The position numbers and the translations under genes are program-made. From Pachyseris speciosa (Eukaryota; Cnidaria; Anthozoa; Scleractinia; Pachyseridae), in the NCBI GenBank assembly GCA_016490735.1, contig JAEMWC010000097.1, positions 114,501 through 178,500 of the forward strand: DNA of 64,000 nt, read 5' to 3'. The notes below the pieces were generated by a model, which saw only the letters and a list, made by a program, of their open reading frames with translations, was not told where the DNA came from and made no database searches. Below are positions 44,305 to 54,713 of the stretch, piece by piece. Numbering within the stretch: the stretch's first letter is position 1; each line of letters begins with the position of its first letter.

Positions 44305-44487
44305 TAGACCTTTTTCATAATGGCGGACGATTTTAATTATTCTTTTGTATATGTGTTAATTAGCCCTACTAACCTCACTTTAATGAAAAAATTCTATTGA
44401 ATTTTGCACACGCTGACGAGGCTAGTAGGGCACATCATCATAAGAATAAAAGAATAATTTGTCGGGCGCCATTATGAAAAGGGTCTA
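44305..44487. mobile_element. Foldback MITE (about 183 bp)
   Basis: TAGACCTTTTTCATAATGGC at the left faces GCCATTATGAAAAGGGTCTA at the right, and inner words such as AGCCCTACTA and TAGTAGGGC pair. The tip is TA on both sides, compatible with a TA target duplication. There is no coding capacity. Confidence 0.75.
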
Positions 44488-44489
44488 TT

Positions 44490-45559
44490 CATTCTGAAAA
44501 TAAGGTTCCGAATTGCAAATCCTTGACTCTGCTTAAATTAGAAACAGTTTTATAATACTCACCGCTGCGAACAAGGTTCCGTTCAATTGGTGAAATCATT
44601 TGGCCGGCGACGTTTTACGGGATTATTATTAGGACAGAGCTCTTCATGCCATTTTATATAAATTATGTAACAAAATCTACGAGATGTCCAATTTGAACTC
44701 ATTACGGCCTGTGCACCCTAATGACCCAAACTTCGCTTTTCTACAGTGTTTCTGGCGCAGTCTTCGGAGCAGTCGCAACAGACAAAATCAAGCATTTATT
44801 GTGTGATGTTCAAAGACATTTATTCAAACTGCATTCTGCTGAAATGAAGCCTAATGCATAAGAAACAGTTAGATTTCATTAAAGAGTGACTTTTAAAAAT
44901 TCATACTACACTGAATTAGAACACTGAATTTAGAAAGTTTACATTTGCAATGGCTAATAACAGTGATAACCGTAGTAACTTCGAATTCCGCCGCTCACTC
45001 AGCCTAGTGAAGATCGCGAGCCTTGTAGTGATCAAAACATGCAGACCTGACGTTTCCTACCACATTTCCACTTACTTGATCTTTCGTATGACTTCATTAA
45101 ATCCTGTCGCGAAAAAATGTGCCCATGACTTCTACTTTGCTTTCAAACAGTAGTCCTGCCTTGCAACACAAAGACTCTCAGCTTCTGAAGACATCATTTT
45201 TGGCGCAGTGCTCAGAAAGTCGTTACTCGGTTAGCCACAGGGTTACGTCAGCATATTTTTGGTTAGTTCAAAAAGAAGACCGGATACAAGAAATATTTCT
45301 TTTGTCTCCGCTCGTGAACACCGGATTGGAAGCATTCAGTGTAAAAGTCACCCAAATCTTCTCTGTATGTAAAAAACTTGAGATTATAAGTGCTTTTTAA
45401 GATTGAAGTTTAAGTCTAGTTTACTTTCTAGGTTTAAAACCTCCATTCACTCAGTGAGTACGTGACACATTCAATACCTGCCTTATCTCAAATAAAACCA
45501 CAACAGACGTGCATGCATTCTCTTGAGCGCTTCATCGTGGATAAACATATCTCAGTTTT
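44490..45559. other. Intergenic stretch without a recognisable gene
   Basis: Short frames at 44950-45400 have no domain, splice signal or RT motif. Nothing else was recognised. Confidence 0.45.
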
Positions 45560-47390
45560 GTTGAGGTAGTTGCAAAAAATCAACTTATTCTTTACGAAAC
45601 GACACCGAAATAGGAGATTTGAAAATTAAACATTCAGTAAAAATCCTGGGAGTTCATTTTACCTACGACTCACGCGCTAAACGAAGGTTGAATTTTGATG
45701 AAATTGTTACCTCTATCAAACAAAAATTACACATTTGGAGATGGCGAGATCTCACAATAATAGGCCGAATTCAAATTGTCAAGACATTCATAATTCCGAG
45801 TTTCTTGTATAGAGCGAGCATGATTTGTTCTGACCAAGAGTTTGTCAAAGAGGTAAATAAAATCATTTTCGATTTTATTTGGAAAGGCAAAGACAAAGTT
45901 AAGCGCTCTGTTCTCGTTGGCGACATTGAGGACGGAGGATTAAAGGCTCCACATTTGATGTCCATGATTGAGACACAGAGGATTATTTGTTGTAAGAAAT
46001 TAGCTTGCGACGAACCGAGTAGCTGGAAGACTATTCTACTCCATTACTTAAAACCCGTTGGAGGTAAACTTATCCTTTGTTGCAATTTCGATGTTAAAAT
46101 GCTGCCGATAAAACTTCCACCATTTTATGAGGATTGCCTAAAAAGCTTTGCAAAATGCTCAGTGGCAATTAATCATTCCGAAGAAGCTATTGATGACAGA
46201 AATGCGATCCTTCAAACCATTCTCTGGAACAACAGACTCATTCGCATCGATGGGAAAGTTGTATTCTTTAAAGCACTAGCAGAAAAGGGAATTCTAAGGA
46301 TAGGAGACTTAATCTCTGAACACAATGAGTTAATAACTAAATGTAATTTGAGAGAGCTGGACTTTTCCCCTTTAGATTTTTTTAGACTTGTATCTGTGAT
46401 AAACGCTTTGCCAAACAAGTGGCGAGACTCACTGAGAAGGTCCTCTCACCATGAGAAAAAGGCATTTAATTTACAGGAGCAAATTGTTTTAAATTTAAAC
46501 GGGCAAAAAAAATCCGATCAATAAAGCTGTGTCAAAAACTATTTATAAAGAATTCCGAAATAGAGTTATTACTATTCCTTCTGCTCAAAAGAAATATAGT
46601 TGCTGTTTTATAAATGATACTCTTGATTGGAAAGAAATATATGGCTTGCCACATCGTGTCACTTCCGATACAAAGCTGCGTGAATTTCAATTCAAATTAC
46701 TTAACAGATACCTTGTGACAAACGTCTTTTTAAATAAAATTGGTGTCTTACCCTCCCAGCATGTTCTCTTTGCGGAAAGGAAAACGAATCCCTCGAACAT
46801 ATTTTAATCTCTTGTAATTATGCCAGAGAATTCTGGGCAGAGGTCATAAAGTGGCTACGCAATTTAAAAGTTAATGTAAACAATCTTAACAACAGAGAAA
46901 TTTTGTTTGGAATGTCAAATTGTGAAGACGAGATATTTGTCAATCATGTACTAATGATCGCAAAACAATATTTGTATTCATGTCGTTGTAAAAACAAATC
47001 TCCTTTAATTAAAGTTTTTAACGCTAGAATAAGAAAGATTGAAATTCTTGAACTAGAGGTTGCAAAGTCAAAGAATAAGCTACCTGATTACACAGCGAAA
47101 TGGGGCAAATTTCTGAAAAACATCGATCTATAACTCGCGTACCTAATTACCGCGTTTTGCATATCAGTTGTACGCAGTAGGTTTGAACACACCAACACCA
47201 GGGTCAGTCGTGTATGGTGTTGTAGCGTTTGTGTGCGCGCGTGTGTGTGTGTATGTCGTGTACGCGTATGCGCGTGTATGAAAGTGTGAATTGTTAATAA
47301 TAATTTTTTTTTTTTTTCAAAGAGACTGTATGTATTTTGTAAGTAGTTTAATGTAATGTAAACGTGTAAAAAAACAAAAAACCAAGTTAT
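45560..47390 (+). mobile_element. Tx1/L1-like LINE, 5' truncated C-terminal part
   Basis: The frame 45619-46524 begins in the RT thumb region: KILGVHFTYD, then LHIWRWRDLTIIGRIQIVKT and a FIWKGKDK block. This is the arrangement seen in L1/Tx1-type proteins, not L2/CR1. A frameshift near 46515 and another near 46755 separate the following frames. The last part has a C-terminal Cys motif (CSLCGKENESLEHILISC). The stop is at 47131-47133, and the 3' UTR ends in A-rich sequence at about 47370-47385. The catalytic RT core is missing. Confidence 0.8.
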
Positions 47391-47818
47391 TGCGTTCGAC
47401 GTTAGGAGAACGCTTCGTAATCTTTGGGGATCCTGTGGTCGATGGGATACCTGTGCATGCCAGGCGTGAAGATTCGAGATTTTTGGTTACTTGGACGGGC
47501 GATGTTCAAAATCTGCGCCATTTTGAATAATTATTAAGCGCGCGCACGAATTTTAAAGACCCAGTATTGCCCATTATGCACTGCGCGCTGCGTTCACTCG
47601 GCGGCCATTTTTGTGATGTTGAAAATTCGGATGATTGCTGTGTAGATTTGAAATCTGTCTTCATCCACCTTGTTACGCTGCCAACCGAGTACTGAGTGTT
47701 CTTTTAGAGTGGATAATTTATCCAAGAATATTTCTATTCGTGTTTTGAAAGATATTTTGCGATAGTTTGGCCGTAATTCGGCGAGGTAAATTAGCATTAC
47801 AAGCAAAACTTCCAGACG

Positions 47819-49758
47819 ATGGACAATCCTGGTCGAGGAAGACCGCGTTTATCGGGTTCTGTCCGACAAATTCGACTTCGATCGTCTGTCTTTCAACTGT
47901 GGACTGCTAAAAAGGCATCACTTGGCTTCGAAGGAAGTACAAACAGCGTCTTTGCGGAATTTCTTCTTCATCTTCCTTCACTGGAAAACGTAGTGCCCTC
48001 TCAGAGGTAAGCCATCTGTGTGTAAATGGCTCATTTAACTCTCTGTTACAATTATTTTTATGGTTGATGCATTTGTCCTGAATTTGCTTTTGTTGCCTTT
48101 AAAGTTTTAGACGACAATGGTGCCGCTGATGGTCCTGTCCTCAGTTCTACTCCTGTGCATCCCAGACCTGGAAAGCGGCGGAGGGTCGATACATCGAGCT
48201 GGATAACGTGTCCAACTCTCCTGGAGAAAGCTTGTGAGTTTATTTTTGTAGTGTTGCTTCAATTGCAAAATGCCTGGACCTTCAAATAATTTACTTACAC
48301 TGTATTTACCGTTTTGGCAGTTTAATTAATGATTAAATGAACGTGTTGTACCCGTCCCAGAAAGAAAAGTCCATCCTACAATAAAATTTGATATCTGAAT
48401 AATAACAGGTGTACTTCTGATTAGTAAAATTTATGAAAAATTTGTCATTTCCTGTGTGGGCGCTCATGTAACCTTGTCCACAGAGAATTATAAATTCACT
48501 TGTACAAAAAGAATTATAAGTTTACTTGTCCACAATTAACTATAAGTTCACAAAGAATATTATTATAAGTTCAGTGGACTGTCAGCATCATTCTGACCTG
48601 TAGACAATCTGTAAACGTGATTCCACCTTGAGAATGTGTATGCAGTACTATTATTTTGGCTTTTAGCTCGAAGATTGTTGCTATTGCTGTAGTTGTTATT
48701 AACGCTTTCATTTGGATATTTTTCATTCCTAGAAACGATGTGACTGGGAGCAGTTCATATTTATGCAGTGCGGCCCCAAGTAAACTATTCAAGCAGACAT
48801 CCTTGTACATGTATATCCTGCCAACGGTAACAGTTGATTTCTTGCTCTTCAGTACTGGTGAGCTGGAGAATTTTAACAGCATGATGACAAAGTATGCACC
48901 CAAGAGGATGCAGTGAAGGTGTTATTCTTCAATTTCATTCTTCTTTTGATAGTAACCAGTATTTAATATCTTTTCTTCTTTATGCACTGTAATATATTAG
49001 AATAAAGCAAAACGCAAAGGGAAATTTTCCTTGTAGGTTTAGGTGCTGCCATTAATATTGTAATAAAATGAAATGATAACAATAGCAAGCATAAACTTGA
49101 ACCACAACATAGATTCAAACTGTCACCAATATTGGACTGACAGATAAGAGCTTTCTTAACATTGTTCCATATCTTCCTTTGTCTTGGAAGGCCATTCAAT
49201 TAGTGCTACACGAGTATACTGAACCCCTTTTAGTTGAATTATAGTTGTGAATGTGTGTAAGTAAAATAAAAACCTCAAGAGCCTTTATTTATTGCCAACC
49301 TGATCTTATAAACTGGTCAGTTTGGTATTTTAAGCCAAATTATGTTATCAGTGAATGAATTTTTTTCTTGTTTATTTCTAGGTACCCTTATTTTGTCATG
49401 AGGATTCTACTAGCAGCTATTGACCATAACTTTCACCTCTTCCGGAAGCCCAAACAGAGCCCAGGAGGCAAACTTGTTGGTCATCGCAAGCATTCAAAAC
49501 GAACTCAACGGTATCATGCAGAGGTGGTCAAGGAAGAAAAGGCATATTACTATTTTCCATATATGGTGGCAAGGATGCTGGAAACCTGAAAAAGGATTCG
49601 AAGGCAGTTTCTCTGCCCGTCATGATATTGATGAATTCATCCGAAAACAGATTGCACCAACTCGAGCCATGAAGGTGCCACCCTCAGCAGAAGAGCTGAT
49701 GAAGGCACCCTCCATATTTGCGATGAAACCCAAAGTGACTGAAAACTTTAAAGATTGA
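47819..49758 (+). pseudogene. Kolobok-like transposase, internally deleted
   Basis: Exon 1 (47819-48006) starts ATG and encodes a basic N-terminus (NPGRGRPRLSGSVRQIRL, then FAEFLLHL) up to donor CAGAG|GTAAGC. A probable second exon lies at about 48110-48230. The exon near 48733-48913 encodes STGELENFNSMMTKYAPKRM, with the Glu of the DDE triad. The exon from 49382 encodes YPYFVMRILLAAIDHNFHLF. After a frameshift near 49580 the end reads IRKQIAPTRAMKVPPSAEEL. Exon order and motifs fit Kolobok transposases, but the parts with the two catalytic Asp are absent. Family assignment is from memory of the motifs. Confidence 0.6.
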
Positions 49759-50618
49759 AGTGGATTCAAAATCAAAATATACTATAGAATATTTAACTCT
49801 AGGTATCTAGGCCTTCTGGCTGATGATTACTGGATGCATGAGATTGGTTTCTCAGTAATAAGTTATGTTCTTTCAAATTCTATTAGCTTTTCTCCACACA
49901 CACACACACACACACACAAAAGCCAGATGGTCAATTTGAAATTTTGTCAACTATTTAATCAAAACCAAAAGTGGTGTTAGTTGGTCTGTGGGAAGGGTTC
50001 ATTTTCGATTATGAAAGGTGTATAGGGTTGGAGAAATGTCTTTTAGCATTTAGTGTTACTGCTCTGAACTACTTTTACATAGAAATTTTAACTTCATTAC
50101 AGTGTAGATGGTGTCATTATTGACTACACAAGGTACATAAGGAGAGTTCTTTGTAAATGCTTACAAACAGATTAACAACTAGAATGAGCAATTGATTGAT
50201 TGCACCAAATGATATTCTTCAACTAGGGGCTCATATCAAATGAGTAGCCCTTGAATGCAGTGATGCCCCATTCATAGGCTAATCACATGTTATGCTCTTA
50301 GTGTAAATACCCTACCCTCGACCTTATCCTGGTTGTAGTTTGGATGAGATCTGTCAAATGGAATCTAACTGTTCCTAACTATTTTGCGTGCTAATATAAA
50401 TTTTTTTCATGATACAACAGGAGCTCATTAATAATAAATTTATTTCTCAATAAATAGTTCCTCAAGATTTATTATGAACTGAAACCTCAAAATGATTGAA
50501 TTATAGAAATATTATGTTGTATGAAAAATACAACGGGGCATTTGCATGATGACACCATTTTACTACAAGTACCAGAATCCTTCAAATTTTTTTTTCAAAC
50601 TAATTAGAGCTGTTGTTA

Positions 50619-50952
50619 TGCACATGTCATCGGCTTCCCCGTAGGGTCGACCCCCGGGCCTACCAGGGAGATATGTGGGGGAATACAAGGAGATGGATGG
50701 GATTCTTTGCCCGAGGGTAGGGGAAAATCTTGATATTGTTTTACGATCAAAGATTAGGGTGTGGGGGAATTCGCAAGTTTGAAATTAAGGATGTCACGGG
50801 GGTTTTCAGCTGAGAGACACCTCACCCAGGGGACTTTGTCTTGAGAGATTCCCCGACCCCCCGGGGAAATTCCTCAAGTTTGCTCGACTGGTTTTACAAT
50901 CCCCCTGGTCAGCCCGGGGGTCGATCCCAAGGGGAAGCCGATGACGTGTGCA
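50619..50952. mobile_element. Foldback MITE nested in the Kolobok-like element
   Basis: TGTCATCGGCTTCCCCGTAG with GGTCGACCCCCGGGC at the left faces complements at the right (GCCCGGGGGTCGATCCC and GGGGAAGCCGATGACG). The interior is G/C-rich with further GGGG/CCCC stretches, unlike the AT-rich surroundings. Exact ends are ambiguous because the flank itself is palindromic (TGCAC/GTGCA). Confidence 0.75.
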
Positions 50953-51049
50953 TTATTTTTACCTTACTGGGATTACAAAATTTAAATAAGGAAGAAAAAA
51001 GACTGATTTCTGGTAGTTAAAATCCAAATGATGACATTGTGAAAGTTGC

Positions 51050-52400
51050 CCATTGCTTAACTTGCTCTGTAGCCCATATACCTGCCATCGGGTGCAGGGT
51101 ACTGAGACCTTATCTTACGTACTGCACAATGATACAGAAATTACTCTTCTGTTTCCCCTGCCAAGTTTACCATACCCCAGAGTGCAAATTGGCGATAACC
51201 AGCTTTTCAAAAGCTCTTCATGCTGAAGTTATAGTCATCTGCGCAAATGTCACAATGTGCTTTCATGCAGACTTCTTAAATGTCTTTATCCAAGCAAATA
51301 TTGGAAAAAGCTGTGTAGTTGGTGGTGCATGTGACCCTCTTACAGCAAACATTTTCCTGTTCATCAGGCAGGCCTACACAATTGACACTTGCACCACTGG
51401 GGGCATTCTCATCAGGTGGTTCTGGATCCTCTGGACCTTCAGTGGCCAGTTTCTTTGCAAAGTCTAGGCTTCCCCTTCCCAGACTTAGCATTTTGATGAG
51501 GACCTTGTCTTTAGTATTGCTGTCTAGGGTAGCTACAAATTCCTGAGGGGGCAGACAAACTTTTATCAATACCAGATTTACAAACATTGAAAATGAAAGA
51601 GGACGGTAAGTCGGTGTAAACAACAGGGAATACACCCAAATCAAGGGACCTTTTGAACTTCAATGGAGGGTGTGATGAACCGGTTGCGTGTCCAAACTGT
51701 TTTACTATGAGGGTAAGGTAAGTGAAGTGAGGAATTTTCAACATAAATAGTCGGAAAAAAGGCTGCTAGCTAAGAAGATGACAGTCAAAGTCTATAACAA
51801 CGATTGCCGACATAACATCTTCTGCTATAAGAAAGAAAACAGTCAGCAAACTTACCTTTATTTCATTCTCGGCATGATGGGGTTCTTGTTCGAAACGCAA
51901 GTCGCCGTCAGCCAAAGCGAACGTTTCGGTTTGTCCTCCAACACTAGGAACTTCATCAGGGTTTAACTGAAAGTAAAGTAGCAAAAAGCAAAAGTTAAGA
52001 ACAAAACAAAGCTAAATTTAATAATAAGAGCTCTCGAAAAGTACGTATAGCTAGCTTACCTTGTTCTTGCATTGGGCTTTGTTACACGTGCAAAGACCAT
52101 GACAGTTTTGGTTGCCTTCGCGACATTTACACGCACCTCTTCCAATCCTCCTTACACACAGGCCTTTGCAGTCACATGTAACTTTGTCCTAGGTTTTTTG
52201 GTAGAGAAATGGTGGGTAAATTTTAGTAAACATAACCTGGAAGGCAAACGTCGCAACATCACAAGTTGGGCAAGTTACTAACCTCTGTTCCTACATTCTC
52301 GGCTGCTTCGTCGCCTTGTACAATCGAGCCATAAGTGTTCACAGTGCGCACATTTTCTTCGGAAGCTACGGAAAGTGAGTCCGAGGTGTCCACGACAAAA
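51050..52400 (-). pseudogene. P2RX7-like domain gene carried by the Kolobok-like element
   Basis: Exons on the minus strand join in phase 0: an acidic N-terminal exon ending NVGTE (52283 upward), a Cys-rich exon 52060-52188 (VTCDCKGLC, GACKCREGNQNC, CTCNKAQCKNK), an exon 51856-51966 and a last exon from 51542 down. The last exon contains ENVCCKRVTCTTNYTAFSNI, a P2X7 cytoplasmic-domain signature, then a stop at 51276. Reading on in shifting frames shows CMKAHCDI, FRKAGYRQFALW-like and QYPAPDGRYMGYRAS blocks of the same domain, so at least two stops and two frameshifts broke it. The start codon is not certain. No membrane channel part is present. Confidence 0.65.
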
Positions 52401-52559
52401 TATTTCCACACAGATCATAGTATAAACTGACACGACTCGGGGCACGAGGCGATTCGAATTTTTGCCGCGAGACTAGAACTCGAAGCTTCGCTCTGGTGAA
52501 AACAAAAACAATAACAGAGGCGCGTGAAGCATAATGGGCAATACTGGGTCTTTAAGCCC

Positions 52560-52875
52560 AATAGCCGGCCTAAGTAGATAAACATCTTTGGTTACATATT
52601 TGGGTTTCACTATTAAAGTTGCTATTGTTCATGTTGCTCTTTAAATACTTCGTCTTTCTCATTTAATCTCTCAACTAATTTCCTCCTCTGTTTTTGTATG
52701 ATTTTAGCTAAATTCATTGAACTTCGAACGCACTTATTAATCTTTGATTACTACTAGTTGTAAGCGTAAGTATGTATTGTAAGTAGCGTGATGCAAATAT
52801 TGTACCCAATGTTTTGTAAGTAGTGTAATGCGTTGTAAAAAAAAAATAAAACAAATTACAAAAAAAAAAAAAACT
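52560..52875 (+). mobile_element. Probable Tx1-like LINE 3' end with poly(A)
   Basis: TTTTGTAAGTAGTGTAATGC followed by GTTGTAAAAAAAAAATAAAAC and a poly(A) run at 52859-52873 resembles the 3' end of the LINE at 45560-47390 (TTTTGTAAGTAGTTTAATGT). It starts just outside the right TTAA of the Kolobok-like element. No coding sequence is left. Confidence 0.5.
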
Positions 52876-53817
52876 TGTGAAAATGTTAAGTACCACTGCC
52901 ACGGTCGATTCAAAATCAAGAAATATTAAAGGTCATGGATGGCGGAGTATAATCCTGGGTACCACCGACCTCCGCTGAAGAAGTTGCCAACCGAAAGCCA
53001 GGCCAGCGTCGCTGACAGTGGTTGGATTATGAACTTTTGAGGATATAAACGCTTCTCTAGTTCGGGTAGGAACCATAAGGGCCATTTTGTGCTACGTAGT
53101 ATAGTTATTAAGCTATTGTAGAAGCGCCGAGTCTTTAGAATTTCTACGAAATACCTCATTCTAAGCGCCTTAAAGTACCATATCTTCGTATAGAATTGCC
53201 AAGCGATTAGGAAAAGGAATGTGGCTTCGTGGCTGCCCACCATTATTGCGACCTTGGGTATACTATAGAATCGCCATATTCTCGATAGTAAGTAAAATTT
53301 GAGGTTTGACTGACGGGGACGGTTTCACAAAGAACTAAATAAACGGCAGTCTGAATTTTTTGTCTAAATTCAACGGAATGTCTACCCTGGGTGCCAGAGG
53401 TTTTATTTTTCTTAGCGAGGCCGGCTAAACGCAAAGCGCCTGATAATTCACACAGACTATATGCCCGCCAACCCAAATTCAGAAAATTTTGGTATTTCAT
53501 GTATAACTGCTGAAAATGTAATCAGATTAGCCGGCATATATAGGAATTTGACAAGCGTTCCACTGGCGTTCACTTTTGGTACATCCGTGATTTATAACCT
53601 CGCTGAATTTTTCTTGACAATTGTGAAATGAGCTTAAAAGGCCGATAATAGTCAGCCACGAGGCCACATTCCTGTGCTTATTTAGAAATTTGATTGAAGA
53701 TTTGAGTTCCAGTTCAAAGTGGTTAAGCATTTAATAGGCTAGGCAATGAATTTTGGAACCCTAGGATTTCATAAAGTGACGCTATTATTGCTGAATTTGG
53801 CAGAACAGTTAAAGCAA
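52876..53817. other. Stretch without a recognisable gene
   Basis: Minus-strand frames at 52926-53500 lack known domains. It lies between the LINE tail and palindrome array B, so it may belong to the proposed 11-kb element. Confidence 0.4.
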
Positions 53818-54458
53818 GGGTCCGAATTTCGGACCCTATAGATTTACATTTGTCTCGTTTTTGAATACCGCTTCTTGTGGATTCTTTCAAACAAGGGTCC
53901 GCATTTCGGAACCCTGGATTTAGAAGAATTGTGTTTCAAGAAACAGATCTTTGTAGATTCACTAAAGCAAGGGTACGAAATTCAGACCCCTCGATTTATA
54001 AGTATGATGTCTGTAACATGTATTAATTGTGTGGATTAAGTTGAAGGGTCCGAAATTCGGACCCCTGGATTTACAAGTATGACGTTGTCTAGTTGATTTT
54101 GTACTTGTGTGGACTAAGTTGAAGGGTCCGAAATTCGGACCCCTGGATTTGCAAGTATGACCGGCGTTGTCTAGTTTTCGGTATTTGTGTTGATTAAGTT
54201 GAAGGGTCCGAAATTCGGACCCCTGGATTTACAAGTATGACGTTGTCTAATTGATTTTGTACTTTTGTGGACTAAGTTGAAGGGTCCGAATTTCGGACCC
54301 CTGGATTTACAAGTATGACCGGCGTTGTCTAGTTTTCGGTATTTGTGTTGATTAAGTTGAAGGGTCCGAAATTCGGACCCCTCGATTTACAAGTATGACG
54401 TTGTCTAGTTAATTTTGTATTTGTGTGGACTAAGTTGAAGGGTCCGAAATTCGGACCC
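53818..54458. repeat. Palindrome array B, nine sites, 75-80-bp period
   Basis: The palindrome or close variants start at 53818, 53895, 53971, 54046, 54124, 54204, 54282, 54362 and 54440. The first three are degenerate. From 54046 on, two spacer types alternate: one with GACGTTGTCTAGTTGATTTT, one with GACCGGCGTTGTCTAGTTTT. This gives a ~158-bp higher-order unit. The spacer sequence differs from array A while palindrome and period are the same. Confidence 0.9.
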
Positions 54459-54713
54459 CTAGATTCCAATGTTTTGTTGTTTCCAGGAAAGTAGTCTTTG
54501 CCAGCAGTAGTTTAGTTTGCTTGGTTGCTTGATTTGTGAGGACAATAAAAATCCCTCCGCTAAATATGAGATTTCTTGATGTCTGTTTTTTCTGCTCCGC
54601 AAGAATCGACAGAATCTTGACACTAATTTACGATCTCCACCAAAAATGAATAAAAAGGAAGTTTTCTGTGGAAAATTAACAAATTGGAAAAACTGAAAAT
54701 AGTTTGGAAAGCG

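Larger units (their letters stand above)
47557..52551. mobile_element. Kolobok-like DNA transposon, 5 kb, TTAA flanks, two genes
   Basis: The terminal inverted repeats AGACCCAGTATTGCCCATTA (left) and TAATGGGCAATACTGGGTCT (right) are perfect complements over at least 23 bp. TTAA flanks both ends (47553-47556 and 52552-52555). The plus strand carries transposase remnants (47819-49758) with the TGELE/KYAPKR and LAAIDHN blocks of Kolobok-type transposases. The minus strand carries a P2RX7-like gene remnant (51050-52400). A smaller foldback element is nested at 50619-50952. The middle of the transposase is missing and frameshifts are present, so the copy is not autonomous. Confidence 0.8.
43375..54713. 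mobile_element. Proposed 11-kb element with inverted palindrome-array ends
   Basis: The left end (43375-44180) and the right end (53818-54713) are diverged inverted copies. A 30-bp block at 43375-43404 matches the complement of 54684-54713 at 29 of 30 positions. Further inward TTTTGGTGGA (43535) and CCTCACAAATCAA (43707) match complements at 54636 and 54529 in the same order. Then both ends have an array of the palindrome GGGTCCGAAATTCGGACCC at about 79-bp spacing. Between them lie other transposons. The element's own transposase was not recognised, and no target duplication was found. Alternatively, two separate copies of one repeat family lie head to head. Confidence 0.5.

Noticed and set aside
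53818..54458. CRISPR-like array
   Set aside because: Spacers alternate between two related types, which is satellite behaviour.
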